Shown here: in pieces, positions 8,994 to 16,873 of the stretch | How positions within the stretch are numbered: position 1 is the stretch's first letter | Layout: each line of letters opens with the position of its first letter | Source of the DNA: Verrucomicrobiales bacterium | Lineage (GTDB): Bacteria > Verrucomicrobiota > Verrucomicrobiia > Methylacidiphilales > JAAUTS01 | Assembly (NCBI GenBank): GCA_031256975.1 | Contig: JAIRPN010000016.1 | Span: 303,169-367,168, forward strand | Length of the DNA: 64,000 nucleotides | Reading direction: 5' to 3' | Notes under the pieces: generated by a model | Database searches by the model: none | The model's input: the letters and a program-made list of their open reading frames with translations, nothing else | Told to the model about the DNA's origin: nothing | Program-made: the position numbers and the translations under genes

Positions 8994-11606
8994 ATGCTTC
9001 GCGCCTGCTTCAAAGATGTTCCCGCCGCCTGGACGGCCTATCTTGAATATTCCCCCGCCGCCGCCTCTGCGGTGCAGAACGGCTTGCATTTTGACGTTAA
9101 TGACGAGCTGCTGCAATTGCACGGGCCGCGGCGTTTCAAGATCGCTTTTGCCGACGAAGCGGGAAAATTGTTCGGGCATCGCGAAAAACTCGAGGCGCTG
9201 GCGAAATTCAAGTTGCGACAACTGGTCCGCATCGGCTTCATCGAGTTCGCCACCGATACCTCAATCGAGAACAGCACCGCGGCGCTCTCGTCGCTGGCGG
9301 ACTTTTGCCTGAACCAGTTGCTGGAATTCCACCGGGCCGATGCCAATCCGCTCAAGCTCGCCCATGACGAAACCATGCCCTTCTCCGTCATCGGTCTCGG
9401 CAAGCTCGGCGGCATGGAGCTGAATTTCTCCTCGGACATCGACATCATGTTTATCTACGGACACCGGCAGGGAGTGGACGAGTTTGACGAGCAGGAATTT
9501 TACAACCGGCTCGGCGAAAAGCTATCGCGCGACCTCTCGGTCAACACCGCCTGCGGGCAATTGTACCGTGTCGATCTGCGTCTGCGCCCGGAAGGCGACA
9601 CCGGACCGGTGGCGCGCTCGGTGGAGAGCTACGAGGCTTACTACGCCGCTTATGGCGAAATCTGGGAACGGCTGGCGCTGCTGAAATCCCGCTGCTCGGC
9701 AGGTGATCCCGAGGTGTTTTACGAATTCTCGCAGATGCAACTGGCCTTCTGCTACGCGCGCAACCTGCTGCCGGAAGCCATCGCGGAAATCCCGCATTTG
9801 AAGGAACGCACCGAGAAGGAAATCGTCGGCAACAACGGCCTGAACACCCACGTCAAGCTCGGCATCGGCGGCATCCGTGACATTGAATTCTTCGTCAATG
9901 CCAACCAATTGCTGCTCGGCGCGCGTAACCCGACCCTGCAAAACGGCCAGACGCTCAAGGTCATCTCGTCCCTGGCTGACTTGAATCTGATCACCGCCGA
10001 GGAAGAGTCAACCTTGCACGACGGCTACCTGTTCTGGCGGCGGCTGGAGCACCGCATCCAGATGCGGGAGCATCGCCAGACACATTCGCTGCCGACTGAC
10101 CAGGAAACCCTCGACAAGATCGCCCGCAGCCTGGACTACGCCAACGGCGAGGAACTGTGGCAGGTGCAGATGGAGTGGCGCAAAAAGATCCGCGCGATTT
10201 ATGACAGCTTTTTCAACCCGTTGCGCAAGCGCGAGGCCGTCAGCCACGATTTCAATTTCGAATTCTGCAAGGACCCCGAGCAGGCCAAGCGCAACTGGCA
10301 TTCGCTGGGCGCGGCCCAGGAAGGCTTCAACACCGGCAAACGCACGGAGCACGCGTTCAACCGTTTCGCCCCGCTGTTGTACGGGCAATTGTCCAAGCTG
10401 GCGCGGCCCGATCTGGCCTTGTCGAAATTCGTCGCCTTTGTCGGCGTGTACGGTTCGCGCTCGCTGTTGTTTGAAAGTCTGACTGCCAGTCCGAAAGCGC
10501 TGGAGGTATTGCTGACTATCTTTGATTGCAGCCAGTATCTGTCCGAGGTGTTGATGGTTAGCCCGGAGGTGTTCGAGGAAACGGCCCGGGCCGATCTCGA
10601 TGCCTTGCACGACATGCAGGGCTATCGCGAGGATTTCAACACCATGGTTAGCGCCGGGCGCGAATTGCCCACCCTGCGCCTGTTCAAGCGCCAGCAAATG
10701 GTGCGCCTGTTGATCCGCCGTATTTTGCAGTTGGCCGAGCAAAGGGATTTGCAATTGGAATACACCAACCTTGCTGACTTCTGCCTGCAAATCATCCTCG
10801 AACAAATCGGCGCTAATAGCGAACTGGCGGTAATCGGCCTCGGCAAACATGGCGGGCAGGAATTGTGGTTCGGCTCGGACCTCGATGTGCTGATCATCGG
10901 CGCTAACGACGAAAAGGCACGCGATTTGGTGAAGGAAATGAAGGAACAAACCCCGCAGGGCAGTTTGTTCCAAGTCGATGTGCGTTTGCGGCCCTACGGC
11001 GAGGGAGCGTTGGCCTATGGGGTCGACCGTTATGTGGAGTATTACCGCGACCACGCCCAATTGTGGGAAATCCAGGCCTTGGGCAAGGCGCGTTTCGCGG
11101 CGGGTGACAAGAGCTTGGGCGATGAGTTTTTCTCCAAGCTGTTGCCGATTTGGCAGCAGCGTTGCCAGGCCCCGGAGTTGAAGCAGGAAATGCTGTCCAT
11201 GCGCCAGCGCATTCTTGAGGGCCGCTGCAAATCGGGCCGCCCGGAACTCGAATTCAAGACCGGCGCGGGCGGCACGGTGGATGTCGAGTTCGCCGTGCAA
11301 TATTGGTTGATGCGCCAGGGGACTTTCGAGCCTAATACTTTCCGTGGCTTGGTATTGTTGAGTGAGGAATTTCCCGAACAAGGCAAGGCGCTAACAGCGG
11401 GCTATACCTTTCTGCGCCGGTTGGAGTCGCTCATCCGGCTGGATGACAATCAAAGTCACAGCTATTTGCCCGCCAATGACGAAGAACGCGGAGTGATTGC
11501 CAAACGCTTTGGGTTTTCTTCATTAGCGGATTTCGACCGGCATGTGGCGGAGCTGCGCGGTCAGATTCGCGGGGCTTTCGACTCGTTTTTCGCCCAAGTT
11601 GCGTAA
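8994..11606 (+). CDS. glnE: Bifunctional glutamine synthetase adenylyltransferase/deadenylase
   Basis: About 870 residues with two nucleotidyltransferase halves. The N-terminal half has 'VIGLGKLGGMELNFSSDID' near 125-145 (deadenylylation domain); the C-terminal half has 'VIGLGKHGGQELWFGSDLD' near 615-635 (adenylylation domain). Each is followed by an 'RLRPeG..G' or 'RLRPYGEGALA' motif and a helical GlnD-UR-like region. The enzyme switches glutamine synthetase off and on in response to PII. It is shorter than the E. coli protein (about 945), with the loss at the N-terminus; an in-frame stop just upstream of 8991 limits extension. ATG at 8994 was chosen over GTG at 8991. No glnA or glnB is nearby. 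Confidence 0.88.
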   Translation: MLRACFKDVPAAWTAYLEYSPAAASAVQNGLHFDVNDELLQLHGPRRFKIAFADEAGKLFGHREKLEALAKFKLRQLVRIGFIEFATDTSIENSTAALSSLADFCLNQLLEFHRADANPLKLAHDETMPFSVIGLGKLGGMELNFSSDIDIMFIYGHRQGVDEFDEQEFYNRLGEKLSRDLSVNTACGQLYRVDLRLRPEGDTGPVARSVESYEAYYAAYGEIWERLALLKSRCSAGDPEVFYEFSQMQLAFCYARNLLPEAIAEIPHLKERTEKEIVGNNGLNTHVKLGIGGIRDIEFFVNANQLLLGARNPTLQNGQTLKVISSLADLNLITAEEESTLHDGYLFWRRLEHRIQMREHRQTHSLPTDQETLDKIARSLDYANGEELWQVQMEWRKKIRAIYDSFFNPLRKREAVSHDFNFEFCKDPEQAKRNWHSLGAAQEGFNTGKRTEHAFNRFAPLLYGQLSKLARPDLALSKFVAFVGVYGSRSLLFESLTASPKALEVLLTIFDCSQYLSEVLMVSPEVFEETARADLDALHDMQGYREDFNTMVSAGRELPTLRLFKRQQMVRLLIRRILQLAEQRDLQLEYTNLADFCLQIILEQIGANSELAVIGLGKHGGQELWFGSDLDVLIIGANDEKARDLVKEMKEQTPQGSLFQVDVRLRPYGEGALAYGVDRYVEYYRDHAQLWEIQALGKARFAAGDKSLGDEFFSKLLPIWQQRCQAPELKQEMLSMRQRILEGRCKSGRPELEFKTGAGGTVDVEFAVQYWLMRQGTFEPNTFRGLVLLSEEFPEQGKALTAGYTFLRRLESLIRLDDNQSHSYLPANDEERGVIAKRFGFSSLADFDRHVAELRGQIRGAFDSFFAQVA

Positions 11607-11610
11607 GTCC

Positions 11611-11643
11611 GGGGAACCATCAACATGATGTTGATCATTCCCC
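11611..11643 (+). terminator. Strong stem-loop after glnE
   Basis: Immediately after the glnE stop, GGGGAA (11611-11616) pairs with TTCCCC (11638-11643), and an inner ATCAAC/GTTGAT stem encloses a small loop. The structure is strong, but no T-run follows directly, so it is either a weak intrinsic terminator or an mRNA 3'-end stabiliser. Confidence 0.5.
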
Positions 11644-11747
11644 ACTCTCCTATGAGCCGTTTTTACACATAACTTGTGAATAACTCGCGTAAATCTCGCT
11701 AACCTTCATTGACTTAATTGGTTAGGCTCTCTATTAATTTGCTACGG

Positions 11748-11775
11748 CGCTAACGCCTGAAATTCAGGATTAGCG
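11748..11775. repeat. Palindrome built from CGCTAA/TTAGCG arms upstream of the outer-membrane barrel gene
   Basis: CGCTAA at 11748-11753 and TTAGCG at 11770-11775 flank an inner odd palindrome CCTGAAATTCAGG (11756-11768). It lies 22 bases before the chosen ATG of the barrel gene, so it may be an operator or a 5'-UTR structure. The arms are the over-represented word of this genome, here in an inverted arrangement. Confidence 0.4.
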
Positions 11776-11797
11776 TCAAAGTGTGGGAGCCTATTTT

Positions 11798-12655
11798 ATG
11801 CAAACTTGCCGAATTGTGGGGGCGGCAGCCCTAAGCGCGTTATTAGTCGGAATTATGCCTGTGTCCGCACAGGATACTCAGGGTCAGTACATCCCTCCTC
11901 CCCCGCCACGTCCCCTGCCGGCACCGACCACCTCCGCCTCAGGTACCCAAGCCCCGGCTCCACTGCCGCCAAAATCCATCAGCCAGACTGAAGCCACCCA
12001 GGGTCCGCCGCCGCAATTCAAGGTGAATGGCGAGCCCCGCGCCTTGGCGACCGGTTATTACGGTGCATTGTTGGTGGGTGCCAATTTCGCCCATGATGAC
12101 GATTTGAGCAGCGTCGGCGGCGTTGTCAGCGCCTCCGATTCCGCCTCGGCCCAACCCTTTGCTTCCATCAAATTCGGTTATACCTGGGCCTTTAACCAAC
12201 CCCCGGCCGAGCAGTTTAGCGATGTCGCCCAATCCCCCGGCCTGTTCTTCTCCGGCGGCTTGGAAATCGAAGGCATGTATGTGCGTTCCCGCCTCGGCAT
12301 CAACACCGATACCCCGATGGCCGGCAGCAACCTGACCTTCAACACCGGTGCCATCATGATCAACGCCTTCCTGAAAGCCCAGTCCGGCAAGTTCCGTTTC
12401 TACGCCGGCCCCGGCTTCGGCCCGGCCTTTGTCGGTTATTCCGACTTCCAAGGCTCCGGCGGCAGCACCGATGTCAATCTGGCCTACCAATTCTCCGCCG
12501 GTATCGACTATTTTATCACTCCTGAGTGGTCGATTTTCACCGAATACAAGTGGTTCGTGCTCGACGACCTGAAGCTCTACGGTGGCGCCAACAAGCTCGA
12601 TTTCGGCAACTACCAGCAGCATTTGATCGGTCTGGGCGTGCGCCGTTCATTCTGA
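11798..12655 (+). CDS. Outer-membrane beta-barrel protein
   Basis: 285 residues. The ATG at 11798 was chosen because GGGAG lies 8 bases upstream and a signal peptide (ending Val-Ser-Ala-Gln) follows; a GTG at 11783 is also in frame. After a Pro-rich linker (about 25-60), the rest alternates aromatic and polar strands typical of an 8- to 10-strand OmpA/OMP_b-brl barrel, for example 'fasikfGYtwaf', 'fsGgleieGmyvrsrlG', 'gkfrfYaGpGfGpafvGys', 'iftEYkwfvlddl'. It ends in '...GVRRSF', the terminal Phe recognised by the Bam machinery. Probably a structural or small-pore protein. Confidence 0.78.
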   Translation: MQTCRIVGAAALSALLVGIMPVSAQDTQGQYIPPPPPRPLPAPTTSASGTQAPAPLPPKSISQTEATQGPPPQFKVNGEPRALATGYYGALLVGANFAHDDDLSSVGGVVSASDSASAQPFASIKFGYTWAFNQPPAEQFSDVAQSPGLFFSGGLEIEGMYVRSRLGINTDTPMAGSNLTFNTGAIMINAFLKAQSGKFRFYAGPGFGPAFVGYSDFQGSGGSTDVNLAYQFSAGIDYFITPEWSIFTEYKWFVLDDLKLYGGANKLDFGNYQQHLIGLGVRRSF

Positions 12656-12804
12656 ATAGTTCACGGTTAGCGGCAATGGGGAGAGATTTTGAGGTGCTGA
12701 TAACTGGTGCCGATTTCCTTTTCATGCCAAAAAAGGCTTGCTTCTTCCCGGAATTTCCATCATTAGTACAGCCGTCTATGATTTCAGGAAATTGCGTTAT
12801 TTCG

Positions 12805-12826
12805 GCGATTGGTCACAATCGCTTTT
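12805..12826 (+). terminator. Intrinsic terminator or attenuator ahead of infC
   Basis: GCGATTG (12805-12811), a GTCA loop, CAATCGC (12816-12822), then TTTT. A perfect 7-bp stem with a U-run. It could end the barrel-gene transcript or act as a leader attenuator for infC, whose start is about 80 bases downstream. The rest of the 12656-12907 gap holds only a small CCTGATTCAGG palindrome (12864-12874) followed by T6. Confidence 0.6.
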
Positions 12827-12894
12827 GATCTGCTATGTCGATTCGCAATTTTCGCCCGTCAGCCCTGATTCAGGCCGTTTTTTCAACAACCAAA

Positions 12895-12910
12895 AAGGAG
12901 AGTCGTTATA
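12895..12910 (+). promoter_or_regulatory. Shine-Dalgarno and AUA start codon of infC
   Basis: AAGGAG (12895-12900), a 7-base spacer, then ATA (12908-12910). In this frame no ATG, GTG or TTG occurs between the upstream stop (12866) and a GTG at 13001, and starting at 13001 would remove the conserved 'INNRIRAREV' segment. A rare start codon on infC is the known basis for IF3 autocontrol. Confidence 0.75.
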
Positions 12911-13516
12911 CACCCGTTCCAGCTCAGAATTAACAATCGCATCCGCGCCCGCGAAGTCCTCACCATCGGCCCGGACGGCCATTCGCTCGGCGTCCTTGAC
13001 GTGCAACAAGCCCTGGCGGAAGCCCGCCGGAGTGGCTTGGATCTTGTCGAAGTCAGCCCGAAGGCACGCCCGCCGGTATGCAAAATCCTCGATTACGGCA
13101 AGTACCGCTATGAGCTTGCCAAGAAGGACAAGGAAGCACGCAAACAGAATTCCGCCGCCAAGGTCAAGGAATTGAAATTCCACGTCAACATCGAGGGACA
13201 CGACTACGAGACCAAGCTGCGCAATGCCGAGCAATTTCTGTTCAAAGGCATGAAAGCCAAGATGATGCTGGTCTTCCGCGGCCGTGAAATGCAGCACAAG
13301 GACCTCGGCCAAGCCCTCGTGGCAAAAATCCGCAAGGACCTGGAACACGTCGGAGTCGCCGACGCCGAACCGAAATTGATTGGCAGAAACATAAATTTAA
13401 TGTTAACTCCTCTGCCCCAGCGGAAACGGACAAGGAAGTTTACCAAGGAAACCGACGAGGATTTCGAGGATGATAGTGACCAGCCTGACGCTAACGATGA
13501 GGATTCCGGGGAATAA
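12908..13516 (+). CDS. infC: Translation initiation factor IF-3
   Basis: 202 residues from the non-canonical AUA start. The N-domain reads 'lrINNRIRAREVLTIGPDGHSLGV', then 'vqqALaeArrsGLDLVEVSPKARPPVCKILDYGKYRYE' (the IF3 signature), a lysine-rich linker helix and the C-domain 'vKElkfh.nIe.hDYetKlrnaeqFL.kG.KakmmLvFRGREmqH...G'. An acidic tail of about 20 residues (rich in Asp and Glu) extends past the usual end. IF3 binds the 30S subunit and rejects non-AUG starts, so an AUA start on its own gene gives negative feedback. First gene of the infC-rpmI-rplT operon. Confidence 0.93.
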   Translation: MHPFQLRINNRIRAREVLTIGPDGHSLGVLDVQQALAEARRSGLDLVEVSPKARPPVCKILDYGKYRYELAKKDKEARKQNSAAKVKELKFHVNIEGHDYETKLRNAEQFLFKGMKAKMMLVFRGREMQHKDLGQALVAKIRKDLEHVGVADAEPKLIGRNINLMLTPLPQRKRTRKFTKETDEDFEDDSDQPDANDEDSGE

Positions 13517-13540
13517 ATTTTAAAAATAGAAAAGACAGAT

Positions 13541-13747
13541 ATGCAGAAGAAAAGCTCAGCTAAAACCAAGAAAGCCGTCGCCAAGCGCTTCAAATTGACC
13601 GCCAGCGGCAAACTCAAACGCGCCAAGGCCGGCAAACGCCACCTGGCTGCCTCCAAGAACCGCAAGCGCAAGCGCCGCCTGTCGTCCCCCGGACTCGTTT
13701 CCGAATCGGACACCAAGCGCATGAAAGTCTGCTTGCCTTTTAACTAA
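13541..13747 (+). CDS. rpmI: Ribosomal protein bL35
   Basis: 68 residues, strongly basic, with the L35 pattern '[40 protein letters not shown]' and a C-terminal 'K.cLPf'. It sits between infC and rplT in the order conserved across bacteria. The start ATG is 24 bases after infC. Confidence 0.95.
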   Translation: MQKKSSAKTKKAVAKRFKLTASGKLKRAKAGKRHLAASKNRKRKRRLSSPGLVSESDTKRMKVCLPFN

Positions 13748-13753
13748 AAATCC

Positions 13754-13783
13754 CTTTAATCGTTCGTTCCCGAAGGATTAAAG
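13754..13783 (+). promoter_or_regulatory. mRNA hairpin between rpmI and rplT
   Basis: CTTTAATC (13754-13761) pairs with GATTAAAG (13776-13783), and an inner TTCG/CGAA stem closes a TTCC loop. No U-run follows, so it is not a simple terminator. The AAAGG ribosome site of rplT lies 12 bases further on. A role in L20 autocontrol or RNA processing is plausible but inferred. Confidence 0.5.
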
Positions 13784-13803
13784 TTAAGATTTAAAGGAAA
13801 CCT

Positions 13804-14151
13804 ATGCCCAGAGTAACAAATGCACCGGCCTCACGTGAGCGCCGCAAACGCGTGGTCAAAGCCGCCAAAGGCTTCCGCGGCAACCGCAGCAAACTGTACC
13901 GCTACGCCGCCGATGCGACCCGCAAAGCCAAGCAATACGCTTACCGCGACCGCAAGGTCCGCAAGCGCAACTTCCGCGCCCTGTGGATCGTCCGCATCAG
14001 CGCCGCGTTGAAGGAATTTGACCTGACCTATAGCAAGTTCATCGCCGGCCTCGCCAAGGCGAAGATCGAAGTCGACCGCAAGATTTTGGCAGACCTCGCC
14101 GTTAGCGAGCCCAATGCCTTCGCCCAGGTGGTGAAGTTGGTCAAGGCCTAA
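13804..14151 (+). CDS. rplT: Ribosomal protein bL20
   Basis: 115 residues, the usual bL20 length. It has the basic N-terminal extension '[23 protein letters not shown]' and the globular C-domain '[53 protein letters not shown]'. bL20 is an early 23S rRNA-binding protein and, in several phyla, represses its own operon. In most bacteria pheS follows soon after; here four unrelated genes intervene. Confidence 0.96.
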   Translation: MPRVTNAPASRERRKRVVKAAKGFRGNRSKLYRYAADATRKAKQYAYRDRKVRKRNFRALWIVRISAALKEFDLTYSKFIAGLAKAKIEVDRKILADLAVSEPNAFAQVVKLVKA

Positions 14152-14173
14152 GCCATTCGCTGATTTAAGCTTT

Positions 14174-14208
14174 AAAACGCCGCTAATCTCGTTATTAGCG
14201 GCGTTTTT
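14174..14208 (+). terminator. Intrinsic terminator after rplT
   Basis: AACGCCGCTAAT pairs with ATTAGCGGCGTT around a short loop, followed by a T-run (TTTTTATTT). This should end the infC operon before the inserted four-gene unit. The stem arms contain the CGCTAA/TTAGCG word. Confidence 0.9.
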
Positions 14209-14245
14209 ATTTGCACGAAAACCGTCCACCGCGTATTAAAGCAGG

Positions 14246-14277
14246 GTCGGAGTAAAATTCATGGGGTGTCGGAGTAA
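14246..14277 (+). repeat. Direct repeat GTCGGAGTAA x2 at the start of the inserted unit
   Basis: GTCGGAGTAA occurs at 14246-14255 and again at 14268-14277, 22 bases apart. The first copy puts GGAG 8 bases before an ATG at 14261 that opens a 7-codon frame (MGCRSND); the second overlaps the start of the nucleotidyltransferase gene at 14277. It could be a leader peptide with translational coupling, or a chance duplication. Confidence 0.4.
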
Positions 14278-15386
14278 TGATTAGTGCGAGCTATTTCATT
14301 GAAAATACAAATTTAAATGCCAAGGAACGGTTGCTGCTGCAACTGTCTCTGGCCCCTGTTATTTCCCAGAAAGATATCGATCAACTGCTGGCCGGTTACG
14401 ATATCGATGCAGAACCAATCCATTTCAACCTGATGTTGGCGCATTTGGCCAAACAGCACCATCATCTTAATTTTCCTCAGGAAATTATGCCCCGGTTGGA
14501 CGGGGTCTTACGCTACTTTCTTTACAAAAACGCCTCCTTGGGCGCCGCTTTCAAGGAAATTGCCGGGGAATTGCGCAAACATGACATCCCGCTCCTGCTG
14601 ATGAAGGGCATCGCCATGAAGCATCTTCGACCGGGATTCATCCGGCCGATGTTCGACGTCGATTTTGCCGTTCCCGATGACTGCATGGAAGAGGCCGTGC
14701 AATTGGCCCTACAGTCGGGTTATCAAACCAGATATTCCAGGAATTCCCCGCATTCGGTCGACCTGGACAAGGGCAAAAACATTTCCATTGATATCCATCG
14801 CTTTTTGATCAAAAGCAAATTGGACAATACCGGAAACACTGACCGCGCCATCTGGTCCCGCGCGACCAAGATCCAGGCGTTCGGCGGTGAAGTATTCATG
14901 CCAATCGCCGAGGATCAGTTATTTTTGTCATTCACCAACGCTTATCACAACATCACTCATCTCCATGAGTTTCACGGCAATTTCATGTGGTTGTTTGATT
15001 GCTCCCATATCCTGCAGGAAAATCAAAATTTTGACTGGAATATCGTTCTCGATAACGCCGGAAAGGTCGGCCTAACCTATCAAATCAAGATTATGCTGGA
15101 ACTGCTCCGGCATTTCCTGCCGGACCTGCGGTTGCAAATTTCCCCGGCAGAAATCAACCTGGAATCAAGGATGGAAAAAGCCGCGGCGGAAAAATTAAAA
15201 TGGGATATCCTGCATAACAAAATCGCCAAGATCCGTCACTATCGGGAAAGATTGCATTTGCTCCAGTCCTCCAATTGGGCCGACCTTGTTTTCTGGACCA
15301 AAATTCGCGCCCAGTACCGGTTTTTCCGGACGGTCCAAAAAAATTCCATGGCCAATTATTTGTTGTTGAACATGGTAGCCAAATAA
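14277..15386 (+). CDS. Nucleotidyltransferase-family protein (NTP_transf_5 type)
   Basis: 369 residues. The core 'LRKHDIPLLLMKGIAMKHL...FIRPMFDVDFAVP' (about residues 98-137) matches the NTP_transf_5 family: a Lys-Gly pair, then the Asp-x-Asp of a nucleotidyltransferase-fold metal site. 'ISIDIHRFL' near 165 and 'FLSFTNAYHNITHLHEFHGNFMWLFDCSHIL' near 215-245 also fit the family. These proteins usually sit beside PqqD-like and HPr-kinase-like genes in polysaccharide or modified-peptide clusters, exactly as here. The biochemical role is unsettled. The ribosome site at the chosen start is poorly spaced. Confidence 0.72.
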   Translation: MISASYFIENTNLNAKERLLLQLSLAPVISQKDIDQLLAGYDIDAEPIHFNLMLAHLAKQHHHLNFPQEIMPRLDGVLRYFLYKNASLGAAFKEIAGELRKHDIPLLLMKGIAMKHLRPGFIRPMFDVDFAVPDDCMEEAVQLALQSGYQTRYSRNSPHSVDLDKGKNISIDIHRFLIKSKLDNTGNTDRAIWSRATKIQAFGGEVFMPIAEDQLFLSFTNAYHNITHLHEFHGNFMWLFDCSHILQENQNFDWNIVLDNAGKVGLTYQIKIMLELLRHFLPDLRLQISPAEINLESRMEKAAAEKLKWDILHNKIAKIRHYRERLHLLQSSNWADLVFWTKIRAQYRFFRTVQKNSMANYLLLNMVAK

Positions 15387-15396
15387 CAACCCCGCT

Positions 15397-16449
15397 ATGC
15401 CTGAATTATTGGAAAGAACCAACGTCATCAATATTCCCGCCGAGGAGATGGACGGTTATTTCAACATACTGGACCAGCGTTCACGCGGAGACTCCGGCGC
15501 CGATGTCAGTTTTTTGTCGTTAGCGGGCAAGGTTCTCAAGATTGAAAATCATGTCCCGTCGTTAGCCCCGATCATCCGGCAAAACTTCGGCTTCTGCCTC
15601 CGCGATTCCGCCTCCCATTCGGACGCCTTGTTGCGTGTCTGGGAAAGCGAAGTTGCCTCCCTGGTCGCCGATTTCGCGGCCAATAGCAAATCGGTGTTCC
15701 TGTCCTCGGGAGCCATACCGGCACCTGAAATCAGCCTGTTTCTGGAAGACAATCGCTTGGAAGCCCATCATCAACGGACCTCGACCTTCCATTACGCCGG
15801 CCGGGCCTTTTCCAACGAGTCACTGGCACAGGCCGGGCACTTGTTCGTCCGCCTCATCAACCAAGTGGCCAAGGGTCCGGGACAGGCACTGGTGCATGCG
15901 GCGGCGGTGGGCCTCGACGACAAGGGCGTCCTGATTTGCGCGCGCGGCGGTGGCGGAAAATCCACCCTGGCAATTTCCTCCATGCTGGCAGGTTTTCAAT
16001 ATGTCGCGGATGATTACCTGATCCTGGAACAACGCGACCGGCTTTACGCCAACCCGATTTATTCGGTGATCACCCTTTCCCCGGAAATGCGCCGCCGGAT
16101 GCCCTCCCTGCAGGCCGAATTCCTGTGGGACAACTATAACAAAAAGAAACAGGTGCTCGGCATTTCCGCCCATCATTCGTCCTTCGCCAGGGAACTGCCC
16201 ATCAAGGCGGTGATTTTTCCCAATATCAGCCACACCGATGCCTGTACCATCGAGCACGCCAACAAAGGCAAGGCCATCACCCAATTGGTGCACTCCACCG
16301 TCTCCCAGATGGGCGACCAAAAGGACCCGTCACACCTCAAGACATTGATTTCGTTTGTTAAGGACTTGGATTTTTATCAAATCAACCTGGGCACCGACCT
16401 GCATGCCAATGTGTCGGTCCTGGCCAAATTCATCAAGGGGATCAACTGA
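15397..16449 (+). CDS. HPr-kinase-like P-loop protein
   Basis: 350 residues. The C-terminal half holds 'GVLICARGGGGKSTLAISSML' (P-loop at about 181-191) followed by 'YVADDYLILE', the HPr kinase/PEPCK-like nucleotide-binding arrangement. The N-terminal half ('HYAGRAFSNESLAQAGHLFVRLINQVAKGPGQALVHAAAVG') is typical of HprK-related proteins in PqqD clusters. Such kinases are known to phosphorylate a peptide in some lasso-peptide systems, but no HPr or precursor peptide was found here. The stop is one base before the PqqD-like start. Confidence 0.72.
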   Translation: MPELLERTNVINIPAEEMDGYFNILDQRSRGDSGADVSFLSLAGKVLKIENHVPSLAPIIRQNFGFCLRDSASHSDALLRVWESEVASLVADFAANSKSVFLSSGAIPAPEISLFLEDNRLEAHHQRTSTFHYAGRAFSNESLAQAGHLFVRLINQVAKGPGQALVHAAAVGLDDKGVLICARGGGGKSTLAISSMLAGFQYVADDYLILEQRDRLYANPIYSVITLSPEMRRRMPSLQAEFLWDNYNKKKQVLGISAHHSSFARELPIKAVIFPNISHTDACTIEHANKGKAITQLVHSTVSQMGDQKDPSHLKTLISFVKDLDFYQINLGTDLHANVSVLAKFIKGIN

Positions 16450-16450
16450 C

Positions 16451-16870
16451 ATGTACAAACTGAACGAAGAAGAAATGTTCTGCGATATCGCCGACAATTT
16501 CGCCATCATCATCAATTCCAAGACCGGCATTTATTACGGCATCAACACGCTCGGCACCGCAATTTTCGAATATCTGCTCAAGGGGGCATCCACCGGGGCC
16601 ATCCTGACGGCATTGCGCCAGATTCCCGGGACGCCCGCCGATGCGGAAGAAAAATTGCAGGCCTTTGTCAAAAAATTGACTGATTACCAAATTATCATCA
16701 GCGGTCCCAGTTCCGAACAATCCGTAACGCTGGATGCCCGGCTTGCCGCGCAGGATGCGTTTACGCCGGATGTCTCGGAGTATTCCGATGCCCAGGAACT
16801 GCTGCTGGCCGATCCGATCCACGATGTCAAAAAGGAAACCGGCTGGCAGCCGGTCATCAAGGAAGCCTGA
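16451..16870 (+). CDS. PqqD-like protein (RiPP recognition element fold)
   Basis: 139 residues. 'YKLNEEEMFCDIADNFAIIINSKTGIYYGINTLGTAIFEYL' is the PqqD/RRE pattern: two strands carrying 'd...g.y..ln..G..i..lL', followed by helices. PqqD folds bind leader peptides and present them to modifying enzymes. The C-terminal 45 residues are acidic and of unknown role. Start at 16451 rather than an upstream in-frame ATG at 16355, because the domain begins here and the start sits directly after the kinase stop. Coupled downstream to the multi-GT2 gene (3-base gap). Confidence 0.78.
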   Translation: MYKLNEEEMFCDIADNFAIIINSKTGIYYGINTLGTAIFEYLLKGASTGAILTALRQIPGTPADAEEKLQAFVKKLTDYQIIISGPSSEQSVTLDARLAAQDAFTPDVSEYSDAQELLLADPIHDVKKETGWQPVIKEA

Positions 16871-16873
16871 GCA

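Noticed and set aside
10008..11381. 457-codon open frame antisense to glnE
   Set aside because: It mirrors a GC-rich coding region, has no family motifs, and sits wholly opposite a gene with clear catalytic signatures.
12864..12883. CCTGATTCAGG plus T6 as an infC attenuator
   Set aside because: An odd palindrome with a one-base centre leaves only about three pairs in a real hairpin; the 12805 stem is far stronger.
14152..14276. Small RiPP precursor gene in the gap before the PqqD-type unit
   Set aside because: Only a 7-codon frame is present; nothing with a leader/core layout could be found in the gap or between the four genes.
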